Assembly: GCF_008271695.1 (NCBI RefSeq)
Contig: NZ_VKKY01000003.1
Location: 186,001-250,000 of the forward strand
DNA length: 64,000 nt
Source: Rufibacter hautae
GTDB lineage: Bacteria; Bacteroidota; Bacteroidia; Cytophagales; Hymenobacteraceae
Direction: 5' to 3'
This document shows positions 38,191 through 45,912 of the stretch, one piece after another. Position 1 is the stretch's first letter, and each line of letters opens with the position of its first letter. Under the pieces are notes generated by a model. It did not search any database. It worked only from the letters and a program-made list of their open reading frames with translations, and was not told the DNA's origin. A program made the translations under genes and the position numbers.

Positions 38191-38973
38191 ATGAACTACG
38201 AACTTACCCACCTCCCTCAACGCACTTCTAAACCAAGAGACAGCGGTTTTACCATGGCCATGGACAAAGGCCTTAGCTTACGGGAAACCGAGAATTTTGT
38301 AGAAGTAGCCAGTGAGTACGTAGACATTGTGAAGTTGGGCTGGGCTACCTCTTTCGTGACGCCTAACCTGGACCAGAAGCTGGATATCTACCGGGCTGCC
38401 GGAATTCCCGTGTACTTTGGCGGTACCTTGTTTGAGGCCTTCATCGTGCGGGGGCAGTTTGAGGATTACCGTCGTTTGCTGGATAAATATAAACTTCAAT
38501 TTGCCGAGATCTCAGACGGTTCCATTGAAATGGACCATGAGCTCAAATGCAAATACATCCGCACATTGGCCGAGCAGACCACGGTTCTTTCAGAGGTTGG
38601 ATCTAAAGACGACCAGAAGATCATCCCTCCCTATAAATGGATCAGCCTGATGCAGGCCGAACTGGATGCCGGGGCCTGGAAGGTAATTGGTGAAGCCAGG
38701 GAAAGCGGTAACGTGGGGCTTTTCCGCTCTACCGGAGAGGTGAGAAGCGGCTTGGTGGAGGAGATCCTTACTAAAATCCCTTTTGAGAAAATCATTTGGG
38801 AGGCACCGCAAAAAGCGCAGCAGGTATTCTTTATCAAATTGCTGGGGGCCAACGTGAACCTGGGCAACATTGCGCCAAACGAGATCGTGCCGCTGGAAAC
38901 CATCCGGTTAGGCCTCAGAGGCGATACTTTCACGCATTTCCTTGACAAAGGAATGTTAGATAAACTTGTCTAA
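38191..38973 (+). CDS. Phosphosulfolactate synthase (ComA) family protein
   Basis: 260 residues of the ComA TIM-barrel family, which adds sulfite to phosphoenolpyruvate to give phosphosulfolactate. Features seen are an N-terminal TMAMDKGLSLRETENF, VDIVKLGWATSFV, PVYFGGTLFEAFIV, FAEISDGSIEM and a C-terminal NLGNIAPNEIVPLETIRLGLRGDT. The reaction is known for coenzyme M synthesis in methanogens. In Bacteroidota a sulfolactate or sulfonolipid link is possible, but the true substrate is uncertain. It sits between a TPR gene (7 bp) and dedA (18 bp). Confidence 0.88.
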   Translation: MNYELTHLPQRTSKPRDSGFTMAMDKGLSLRETENFVEVASEYVDIVKLGWATSFVTPNLDQKLDIYRAAGIPVYFGGTLFEAFIVRGQFEDYRRLLDKYKLQFAEISDGSIEMDHELKCKYIRTLAEQTTVLSEVGSKDDQKIIPPYKWISLMQAELDAGAWKVIGEARESGNVGLFRSTGEVRSGLVEEILTKIPFEKIIWEAPQKAQQVFFIKLLGANVNLGNIAPNEIVPLETIRLGLRGDTFTHFLDKGMLDKLV

Positions 38974-38991
38974 GCACCCTACTACAGCCCT

Positions 38992-39636
38992 ATGGAGTTA
39001 CTCCGTCAGTTCATTGATTTGTTTCTGCACCTGGACCAGCACCTAAGCCAGATTATCTCTGACTATGGTACCTGGACCTACGCTATCCTTTTCCTGATCA
39101 TTTTCGTGGAAACCGGGGTGGTGGTTATGCCTTTTCTGCCCGGCGATTCGCTCTTGTTTGCCGCTGGTGCGTTTGCCGCCACCGGTGTTCTGAACATTTG
39201 GGTGTTACTGGTTTTGCTTTTTGTGGCTGCTTTTCTAGGAGATACCCTAAACTACCTCATCGGGGATTACTTTGGGCCTAAGGTGTTCAAGCGAGACTAC
39301 CGGTTCCTGAAGCGGGAGTACCTGCTCAAAACCCAAGCTTTCTATGAGAAACACGGTGGCAAGACCATCATTTTCGCCCGTTTCATTCCCATCATCCGTA
39401 CGTTTGCCCCCTTTGTGGCTGGCGTAGGGACCATGAAATACAGCAAGTTTCTTTCGTACAACATCATAGGTGGTTTCCTGTGGGTAGTGGGCTTCACGGT
39501 GGCTGGCTTCGTATTCGGGAACATTCCGGCGGTGAAGAAGAATTTCTCCTTCGTGATTTTCGGGATTATTCTTATCTCAATCATTCCGCCCATCATTGAA
39601 ATTGTGAAGCAGAAAATGAGCCCACGGCAGCAGTAG
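38992..39636 (+). CDS. DedA-family inner-membrane protein
   Basis: 214 residues. The SNARE-associated/VTT domain is visible: ILFLIIFVETGVVVMPFLPGDSLL, then GDYFGPKVF, then the conserved KTIIFARFIPIIRTFAPFVAG with its arginines, and further membrane segments. Family members act in undecaprenyl-phosphate or phospholipid flipping and envelope homeostasis. Here it lies within the polysaccharide/aroE run, 18 bp after the ComA-like gene and 34 bp before aroE. Confidence 0.93.
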   Translation: MELLRQFIDLFLHLDQHLSQIISDYGTWTYAILFLIIFVETGVVVMPFLPGDSLLFAAGAFAATGVLNIWVLLVLLFVAAFLGDTLNYLIGDYFGPKVFKRDYRFLKREYLLKTQAFYEKHGGKTIIFARFIPIIRTFAPFVAGVGTMKYSKFLSYNIIGGFLWVVGFTVAGFVFGNIPAVKKNFSFVIFGIILISIIPPIIEIVKQKMSPRQQ

Positions 39637-39670
39637 CCCTCACACTAAGCCAACTCGCAGATTACCGGAT

Positions 39671-40408
39671 ATGGAAAATGTTTACGGGCTGGTGGGCTAC
39701 AGGCTTGGCCACTCTTTCTCCCAAAAATACTTCACAGAGAAATTCCTCTCAGAGGGAATCAACGATAGCGTTTACCACCTTTTTGAGTTGGACAGTATCG
39801 CTGAGTTTCCCGGGTTGTTGCAGAAGTATCCTAATCTGAAAGGCTTGAACGTGACCATTCCGTACAAAGAAGCGGTCATTCCTTTTCTTGATGGGTTGGA
39901 CCCAGCCGCGGCTCGCATTGGGGCGGTGAACGTCGTCAATTTTGAGAACGGCCGACTGGTTGGCCACAACTCAGACTATCAGGGCTTCATGCAATCGCTA
40001 CAGAATTTTCATCCGTGCTTTCCTCTGTCGCAGGCGCTGGTGCTGGGCACCGGGGGAGCAGCCAAGGCAGTGATGGCGGCGTTGGAATATCTAAACATTT
40101 CCTACAAAGTAGTTTCCAGAGAGAAAAAACCGGGTCTGCTTACCTACGGGGAGCTCACGCCCGGCGTCATGGCCTCGGTGTCCCTTATCATCAATACCAC
40201 ACCGGTAGGCACTTTCCCCAAAGTAGACGAGGCCCCGACTATTCCCTATGAGCTGCTGTCTTCGCACCATTACCTATATGACCTGGTGTACAACCCCGCT
40301 GAGACCCTGTTCATGAAACGCGGCAAGGAGATGGGCGCCAAGACCATCAATGGCTACGAAATGCTCTGTCTCCAGGCCGAAGTTGCGTGGCAGATCTGGC
40401 AAAGCTAA
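39671..40408 (+). CDS. aroE: Shikimate dehydrogenase
   Basis: Reduces 3-dehydroshikimate to shikimate with NADPH in aromatic biosynthesis. 245 residues, a little short for the family. Substrate motifs are RLGHSFSQKYF (Ser15, Ser17), NVTIPYKE (catalytic Lys66) and GHNSDYQGF (catalytic Asp102). The NADPH loop is LGTGGAAKAV, and the C-terminus is GYEMLCLQAEVAW. It is the last gene of the 31.7-40.4 kb run. Confidence 0.95.
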   Translation: MENVYGLVGYRLGHSFSQKYFTEKFLSEGINDSVYHLFELDSIAEFPGLLQKYPNLKGLNVTIPYKEAVIPFLDGLDPAAARIGAVNVVNFENGRLVGHNSDYQGFMQSLQNFHPCFPLSQALVLGTGGAAKAVMAALEYLNISYKVVSREKKPGLLTYGELTPGVMASVSLIINTTPVGTFPKVDEAPTIPYELLSSHHYLYDLVYNPAETLFMKRGKEMGAKTINGYEMLCLQAEVAWQIWQS

Positions 40409-40423
40409 TCCCATTTGCAACTT

Positions 40424-40451
40424 CTTTTCTTTAAAACAGCCCTAAAACAGG
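40424..40451. repeat. Dispersed palindromic repeat, partial copy 9
   Basis: TTTTCTTTAAAACAGCCC then TAAAACAGG, the centre and right arm only. It lies 3' of aroE and may serve as its terminator. Confidence 0.55.
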
Positions 40452-40624
40452 GAGAGCAACGCTATGCTCGAGGCTGTGATATGCTCCGATTTCTGGGTAT
40501 CTTACCTGTGGGCAGCGAAATTTGGTTATAGATTTAAAATAATTTTCTTTGACTGCTTAGGCCATGCAACCATTGTGGGCTCGAAGGGCTCTTACCTGTA
40601 GAAGATCATTTTAATGACCCTCCG

Positions 40625-41200
40625 TTGAAGATATTTAAACCCAAAGATCCTTCAGAGGCAGACCTCATCAAGCGGGCGGTAGCCGGCAAACGGGATGCCC
40701 AGCATCTGCTGTACCAGCGGTACGCGGGTAAGATGCTGGCCGTGAGTAAGCGGTATGCCCGTACGGATTTTGAGGCCGAGGATATCCTGCAGGATTCATT
40801 CATCAAGGTCTTCCGGTATCTGCAGGATTTCAAAGGCGACTGCCCGCTGGAGTTCTGGGTAAAGCGCATCGTGATCAATACCGCCCTGAAACACCAGCGC
40901 ACGAACCGGCACCTCATGGTCACTGACCAGGAAGAGGAATGGGACGATGTCTCTGAGCACGATAACATAGACAGCCAGTTTGCCTACGAGGAGCTGCTGG
41001 AGCTGGTGCGGGGCCTGCCGCCGCGCTACCAAGCGGTTTTCAACCTGTACGCCATTGAAGGCTTCTCGCACAAAGAAATAGGAGAGATGCTGGACATCAC
41101 CGAGAGCACCTCCAAGTCACAATATTCCCGCGCCCGCGCCAGCTTACGGCAGGCGTTGCTGCGGCTAAAACAGCAATACCATGAAAAAGTCACCGGCTGA
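40625..41200 (+). CDS. ECF-type RNA polymerase sigma factor
   Basis: 191 residues, start TTG at 40625 (no in-frame ATG upstream; the nearby ATG at 40611 meets a stop). Sigma region 2 (about 24-95; LLYQRYAGKMLAVSKRYA, AEDILQDSFIKVFRYL, FWVKRIVINTALKHQR) and region 4 (about 128-185; LPPRYQAVFNLYAIEGFSHKEI, TSKSQYSRARASLRQAL) are present. Its last 20 bp overlap the next gene, which looks like its regulator, so the two should be co-translated. The target genes are unknown. Confidence 0.93.
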   Translation: MKIFKPKDPSEADLIKRAVAGKRDAQHLLYQRYAGKMLAVSKRYARTDFEAEDILQDSFIKVFRYLQDFKGDCPLEFWVKRIVINTALKHQRTNRHLMVTDQEEEWDDVSEHDNIDSQFAYEELLELVRGLPPRYQAVFNLYAIEGFSHKEIGEMLDITESTSKSQYSRARASLRQALLRLKQQYHEKVTG

Positions 41201-42848
41201 TAAAGAGAAAGGCCAGTCTGTGGAGGACATCTTCCGGAATGGCTTTTCTGAAGCTGAAAGTGCTCCACCACCTAGAATTTGGGAAAACGTGCACCGAGAA
41301 ATGGAAAACAAGGAACTGCACCGTTACCGGCAGCAGGCGAAATGGTACCGTTCCATGGCGGCAGCTCTCCTGTTGCTCCTCCTCTCGGCAGGCATCATCG
41401 TTTGGCAGCAGCAGGAATCCACTCCTATGGTTGGGCAACAGGAGGGTACCCTTGCTTCCGCGGCGGGGCAAAAGAACCAGAAAGCTCCTGCAGCCTCAGC
41501 TCCCCACGGCCCGGCGGCCGATGTAAACCTCCAGGAAAGCTCGGTTTCGGAGATGAAAGACGTTACAGAAGGTACAGAAACAGAAGCTTCAGAAAGCCAA
41601 ATCACACCTGAGGTGCTAGCCTCCGTTTCAAGGGCATTTTCAGGAAAACAAGCCCAAAACGAAGCTGTCGTGAAGGGCGCTCCCAATACGGGAACCTATC
41701 CTCTAAATGAGCCCCGGACGGCGCCAAGCACAGGAAAAGCGCCGCAAAGCACCAAAGAAAATCCTGCTGCTCCTGAGGCGCTGGCAGAAGCCAAACCTGA
41801 ATCGGAAAGGATTGCCATAATGGATGCCGAAAGACCGGTAACAGACAGAACCATCCTAGCTAAGGGGGCAGAAGACAAGCCTTTTCCTTGGTCCGCGGCA
41901 AATAATCTGGCCTTTTCCAGAGGACTGCCCGCCGGCTCAGATTCAGCTAAAGCAGCGCCTGAGAGAAGTATTCTGGTTCAGAAGGAAGCCCCGATAACAA
42001 CGCTGGCCCAGACCCCTGCGGCTAAAAAAGGCAATGAAGCGGAAGAAAGTGACGTTTACAAGTGGAGTGTGACCATGGCATATAGCCCGCAGTACGCTTA
42101 CGCACCGGTGAAATTGAGCGATAATTCTGTTATGAACGCCCCTGCCGTAGGCCAGAACTCATCATTATATGCGCAGTACCGCGAAGCGGTGGAAGAGTAT
42201 AACCACAGCTATACGCCTACCTACTCTTATGCCGCTCTGGTGGGGGCCAGTTATCAGATCAATGACAAATGGCAACTAGAAACTGGGGTTTTGTACACGC
42301 AGAATGAGGCAACCACTACCCAGTCTTACCTGGTGTACCAGGGGGGCTTGGCGGTTAGCCCGGCAGGCTTTGACCTAGGGAATTCGGCGGGCAAGAGCAC
42401 GCCTTTGGTGACCAGTGCTTTCAACAATGATGTGGCGGCAAGGGCGATCACCGTAGACCGCACTGACCGCTACAACACCAGGTACCGGTATCAGCAGGTA
42501 GGTCTGCCGGTTAGGTTGGCGTACCGGCTGAACATGAAGAAGTTGTACGCGCTTTTCTCTGGCGGGCTTAACATGAACCTGTTGGTGCAGAACACCATCA
42601 TGCCAGAGACAAACCAGATAACTGGGGTGAAATATGGGCTTAATGACAAAGATTCTCCCTTCCGGACGGTGCAGTGGGCAACTACCACGTCAATAGGAGT
42701 GGGCTACGACGTAACCAAGAAAATGAGTGTACTGTTAGCGCCTGAGTTCACCTACTCTCTCAGCCCCATGCTGCGGGAGTCACAGAAGCAGGCCAATACG
42801 TACCAGCTTGGGGTTAGCATTGGCGGCAGATGGCGCCTTGCCAAGTAG
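41181..42848 (+). CDS. Anti-sigma-like, single-pass protein fused to an outer-membrane beta-barrel domain
   Basis: 555 residues. A cytoplasmic head (1-53; DIFRNGFSEAE, PRIWENVHREME) like those of anti-sigma proteins is followed by one membrane segment (about 54-75). A long Pro/Ala/Glu/Ser-rich linker (about 76-290) leads to a C-terminal beta-barrel-type domain (about 290-555; YSYAALVGASYQINDKWQLETGVLY, YQQVGLPVRLAY, ends GVSIGGRWRLAK). The protein may span the whole envelope and link an outer-membrane state to the sigma factor. A palindromic repeat copy is translated in-frame in the linker (VSRAFSGKQAQ). It overlaps the sigma gene by 20 bp. Confidence 0.85.
   Translation: MKKSPADKEKGQSVEDIFRNGFSEAESAPPPRIWENVHREMENKELHRYRQQAKWYRSMAAALLLLLLSAGIIVWQQQESTPMVGQQEGTLASAAGQKNQKAPAASAPHGPAADVNLQESSVSEMKDVTEGTETEASESQITPEVLASVSRAFSGKQAQNEAVVKGAPNTGTYPLNEPRTAPSTGKAPQSTKENPAAPEALAEAKPESERIAIMDAERPVTDRTILAKGAEDKPFPWSAANNLAFSRGLPAGSDSAKAAPERSILVQKEAPITTLAQTPAAKKGNEAEESDVYKWSVTMAYSPQYAYAPVKLSDNSVMNAPAVGQNSSLYAQYREAVEEYNHSYTPTYSYAALVGASYQINDKWQLETGVLYTQNEATTTQSYLVYQGGLAVSPAGFDLGNSAGKSTPLVTSAFNNDVAARAITVDRTDRYNTRYRYQQVGLPVRLAYRLNMKKLYALFSGGLNMNLLVQNTIMPETNQITGVKYGLNDKDSPFRTVQWATTTSIGVGYDVTKKMSVLLAPEFTYSLSPMLRESQKQANTYQLGVSIGGRWRLAK
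41623..41661. repeat. Dispersed palindromic repeat, copy 10, inside a coding region
   Basis: CCGTTTCAAGGGCATTTTC then GGAAAACAAGCCCAAAACG. It is read as VSRAFSGKQAQN in the disordered linker of the sigma-linked membrane protein. Confidence 0.85.
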
Positions 42849-42941
42849 TTTTATTTTATTTTTACCAACAGCAGTAGGGGTATGCCTTCCTTTAGTGGTC
42901 TCCTCTATCCAGGCATACGCTTACCAAGTTCCTTTACCATT

Positions 42942-43157
42942 ATGAACAAGACTTGCTCTCTCCCCAAAGTAGTAAGAAACTGGGCATTGTTGTTTTCTGT
43001 ACCCTTGTACATCGGGACCTCCGTTCTGTGGCTCAAAGAAGAAATCAAGGATGTTGTAACCGAAAAAGAACAGAACATTATTGCCGCCATGAAACGTCAG
43101 GTACAGAAGGCGGTGGCAGACAAGAAGGTAAAACAAAATACCTTGGTTCTGCCTTGA
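42942..43157 (+). CDS. Small single-pass membrane protein, unknown
   Basis: 71 residues from the ATG at 42942. The start at 42882 is possible, but its extra residues look non-native. A basic N-terminus, one membrane segment (about 10-30; NWALLFSVPLYIGTSVLWL), then a charged helix rich in Lys and Glu (KEEIKDVVTEKEQN, MKRQVQKAVADKKVK). I do not recognise the family. It could be a small envelope or regulatory protein of the upstream sigma unit, or a chance ORF. Confidence 0.5.
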   Translation: MNKTCSLPKVVRNWALLFSVPLYIGTSVLWLKEEIKDVVTEKEQNIIAAMKRQVQKAVADKKVKQNTLVLP

Positions 43158-43208
43158 TTAGCAATCAAATATTGAATATTTTATAACCAAAAATAATATC
43201 TTTATAAT

Positions 43209-43216
43209 TAAATTTG
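43209..43216 (+). promoter_or_regulatory. -7 box (TAAATTTG) before the small lipoprotein gene
   Basis: Exact TAnnTTTG match 32 bp upstream of the ATG at 43249. No clear TTTG is seen at the -33 position. Confidence 0.5.
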
Positions 43217-43248
43217 GTCTTCAGGAAAAATTAAGGTTTTTGAGATAA

Positions 43249-43605
43249 ATGCGTTTAAAAGGAGTAGCTTTTTTAGGGCTTGCTGGTTTGTTAACGTTCG
43301 CTAGCTGCGAAGATGAAGAGGTAACCAGCGATTGTTTTGAGGCGGTGGTCTTAGACCAGGGCTGTGGTACGGTATTAGCCATCCTAGATACAGCCGCGGC
43401 CCAGATAGTGGATGCCAAGCCTAGTAATGATTCTGTGTATGTGAACACCTTTAACCTGCACCCCATTTACCAGGTACCCGGCAAAAGGCTGTACATCACC
43501 ATCCAATCAGTCCCGCAGAACGAGGCGCCCAGTTGCCCCGGCTTTATCCCTATCATCTATCCGCACATAAAGGTGCTCACTGTGAGTGAGTCGCCTTGCA
43601 ACTAA
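43249..43605 (+). CDS. Small lipoprotein, unknown function
   Basis: 118 residues. Lipoprotein signal with FASC (Cys20), followed by acidic EDEE. The mature part has four further cysteines (SDC, GCG, APSC, SPC), suggesting two disulfides, and a beta-rich middle (RLYITIQSVPQ). I do not recognise the family. It has its own -7 box and a strong terminator, so it is likely a real single-gene unit. Confidence 0.75.
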   Translation: MRLKGVAFLGLAGLLTFASCEDEEVTSDCFEAVVLDQGCGTVLAILDTAAAQIVDAKPSNDSVYVNTFNLHPIYQVPGKRLYITIQSVPQNEAPSCPGFIPIIYPHIKVLTVSESPCN

Positions 43606-43638
43606 CTATAGAAGGTACTTCTTCAATCCTATAAACAG

Positions 43639-43669
43639 AAACGCCGCTTTGCCTGAAGCGGCGTTTTTT
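43639..43669 (+). terminator. Terminator after the small lipoprotein gene
   Basis: AAACGCCGCTT pairs with AAGCGGCGTTT around a 6-nt loop, followed by a T run. Confidence 0.9.
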
Positions 43670-43700
43670 GCGTCTTTTTAGTAAAGCAGCCGCAAAACAC
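43661..43700. repeat. Dispersed palindromic repeat, copy 11
   Basis: 40 bp: GCGTTTTTTGCGTCTTTTTA then GTAAAGCAGCCGCAAAACAC. It begins within the 3' arm of the preceding terminator. Confidence 0.6.
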
Positions 43701-43755
43701 TAGTATATTTAGCAAGAAGGTAAACTCTCTTGCGCGGCTTGGTGTTATAATACGT

Positions 43756-43763
43756 TACCTTTG
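43756..43763 (+). promoter_or_regulatory. -7 box (TACCTTTG) of uvrB
   Basis: Exact TAnnTTTG match. Transcription would start near 43770, about 12 nt before the ATG at 43782. This rules out the upstream TTG at 43761 as the start codon. Confidence 0.6.
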
Positions 43764-43781
43764 ATCGTATTTACTTCCTCT

Positions 43782-45815
43782 ATGGATTTTCAATTAACAT
43801 CAGAATTCCAGCCTACCGGCGACCAGCCCAAAGCCATCAAGGAGTTGGTGCGCGGCATCCGCACGGGTGAGCACGCCCAGGTGCTGCTGGGAGCCACCGG
43901 TACCGGTAAAACCTTTACAGTCGCCAACGTGATACAAGAGGTGCACAAACCTACGCTGGTGCTTTGCCATAACAAAACCCTGGCCGCGCAGCTGTACGGC
44001 GAGTTCAAGCAGTTTTTCCCCAACAACGCGGTAGAGTATTTCATCTCGTACTATGACTACTACCAGCCCGAAGCCTACATCGCTTCGTCTGACGTGTTCA
44101 TTGAAAAGGACCTGGCCATCAACGAGGAGATCGAAAAACTACGGCTGCACTGTACCTCGGCCTTGCTTTCGGGCCGCCGCGATGTGATTGTGGTAGCCTC
44201 CGTGAGTTGCATCTACGGTATAGGCAACCCCGAGGAGTTCGGGAAGAACGTGATTCCGCTGGCGCCGGGCATGAAGGTGAGCCGCAACAACCTGCTGTAC
44301 CAGTTCGTGTCCATTCTCTACAGCCGCACCGAGGTGGAGTTCACACGTGGAACCTTTCGGGTGAAAGGCGATACCGTGGACATTTTCCCGGCGTACGCCG
44401 ATTTTGCCTATCGCATCTATTTCTGGGGAGATGAGATTGAGTCCATCCAGCGCATTGATCCGCAGAGTGGAAAGAAGATCGCCGATGAGGAAGGAATTTC
44501 CCTGTTTCCGGCTAACCTCTTCGTGACGGGCAAAGACACGCTGAACCAAGCCATCAACGAAATTCAGTTCGATATGGTGGCCCAGCACGAGTACTTCCTG
44601 AAAGAAGGCCGCGACAACGAAGCCAAACGCATCAAGGAGCGCACCGAGTTTGACCTGGAGATGATCCGGGAGCTGGGCTACTGCTCCGGTATTGAGAACT
44701 ACTCCCGCTACTTTGACCGCCGCGAACCCGGTGCCCGCCCGTTCTGTCTGCTGGACTATTTCCCAGATGATTTCCTGATGGTGATTGACGAGAGCCACGC
44801 CACGCTGCCGCAGGTACGCGCTATGTGGGGCGGTGACCGCTCCCGCAAGACGGCGCTGGTGGAGTATGGCTTCCGGCTGCCCGCCGCCATGGACAACCGT
44901 CCGCTTACCTTCAATGAGTTTGAGAGCGTGATGCACCAGGTCATCTTCGTGAGCGCCACGCCCGGAGACTATGAGATCCAGAAATCCGAAGGCGTGGTGG
45001 TGGAGCAGATCATCCGGCCTACGGGCTTGCTAGACCCAGAGATCGAGATCAGGCCCAGCCAGAACCAGATAGATGACCTGCTGGATGAGGTGGACAACCG
45101 CATCAAAGCCGGCGACCGTATTCTGGTGACCACGCTGACCAAGCGCATGGCCGAGGAACTCACCAAGTACATGGAGCGCCTCAATATTAAAGTGAAATAC
45201 ATCCACTCTGAGGTGAAAACCCTGGAGCGGGTAGAGATTCTGCGCGAACTTCGTCTGGGCGTGATTGACGTGCTCATTGGGGTGAACCTGCTGCGTGAAG
45301 GCCTTGACTTACCAGAGGTGAGTTTGGTCGCCATCCTGGACACCGACAAAGAAGGCTTCCTGCGCGACCAGCGTTCCCTCATCCAGACCATCGGCCGGGC
45401 CGCCCGGAACGAGAACGGCAAGGTGCTCATGTACGCCGACCGGATGACCGGTTCCATGCAGCGGGCCATTGACGAGACCAACCGACGTCGCGCCGTGCAG
45501 ATGGAGTACAACCTGGAGCACGGCATTACGCCGCGCACCGTGCTCAAGTCCAAAGAAGCGATCATGGAGCAGACCTCGGTGGCCGATAGCAACAAGCGCG
45601 AACCGAAGGCCTACGCCGGCCCTGATGAAAACCTGATGTCTGTGGCCGCTGATCCGGTGGTGCAGTACATGAAGAAAGACGAGCTGGAGAAAGTCATCAA
45701 GAAGACCGAGAAGCAGATGGAAGCCGCCGCCAAAGAGCTGGACTTCCTGCAAGCCGCCAAGTTCCGCGATGAACTAGCCGAGCTGCGCAAACTCCTGAAA
45801 AGCAAGCGCGATTAA
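43782..45815 (+). CDS. uvrB: UvrABC nucleotide excision repair protein B
   Basis: Damage-verifying helicase of excision repair, acting between UvrA and UvrC. 677 residues from the ATG at 43782 ([19 protein letters not shown], the family start). Walker A is GATGTGKT (Lys43), the damage-probing beta-hairpin is [10 protein letters not shown], the DEAD-like motif is [12 protein letters not shown], motif VI is QTIGRAARN, and a C-terminal UVR motif ([21 protein letters not shown]) contacts UvrC. It is a single gene with its own promoter and terminator. Confidence 0.98.
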   Translation: MDFQLTSEFQPTGDQPKAIKELVRGIRTGEHAQVLLGATGTGKTFTVANVIQEVHKPTLVLCHNKTLAAQLYGEFKQFFPNNAVEYFISYYDYYQPEAYIASSDVFIEKDLAINEEIEKLRLHCTSALLSGRRDVIVVASVSCIYGIGNPEEFGKNVIPLAPGMKVSRNNLLYQFVSILYSRTEVEFTRGTFRVKGDTVDIFPAYADFAYRIYFWGDEIESIQRIDPQSGKKIADEEGISLFPANLFVTGKDTLNQAINEIQFDMVAQHEYFLKEGRDNEAKRIKERTEFDLEMIRELGYCSGIENYSRYFDRREPGARPFCLLDYFPDDFLMVIDESHATLPQVRAMWGGDRSRKTALVEYGFRLPAAMDNRPLTFNEFESVMHQVIFVSATPGDYEIQKSEGVVVEQIIRPTGLLDPEIEIRPSQNQIDDLLDEVDNRIKAGDRILVTTLTKRMAEELTKYMERLNIKVKYIHSEVKTLERVEILRELRLGVIDVLIGVNLLREGLDLPEVSLVAILDTDKEGFLRDQRSLIQTIGRAARNENGKVLMYADRMTGSMQRAIDETNRRRAVQMEYNLEHGITPRTVLKSKEAIMEQTSVADSNKREPKAYAGPDENLMSVAADPVVQYMKKDELEKVIKKTEKQMEAAAKELDFLQAAKFRDELAELRKLLKSKRD

Positions 45816-45837
45816 GCATTAGATATATGTAAAAGGA

Positions 45838-45899
45838 AGCCTCGCCTGTTTTGAAGCCGTTTTTATAAAATTGGCTTTAAAACAGGCGAGGCTCTTTTT
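45838..45899. terminator. Terminator between uvrB and the T9SS protein gene, containing repeat copy 12
   Basis: 21-bp arms AGCCTCGCCTGTTTTGAAGCC / GGCTTTAAAACAGGCGAGGCT with one wobble, followed by six T. The part 45845-45886 is a full copy of the dispersed palindromic repeat. Confidence 0.9.
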
Positions 45900-45912
45900 T
45901 GGGAATTCAGTA

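Noticed and set aside
44139..44936. 265-codon open frame antisense to uvrB
   Set aside because: Low-complexity shadow of the uvrB codon pattern with no domain; uvrB on the other strand is certain.
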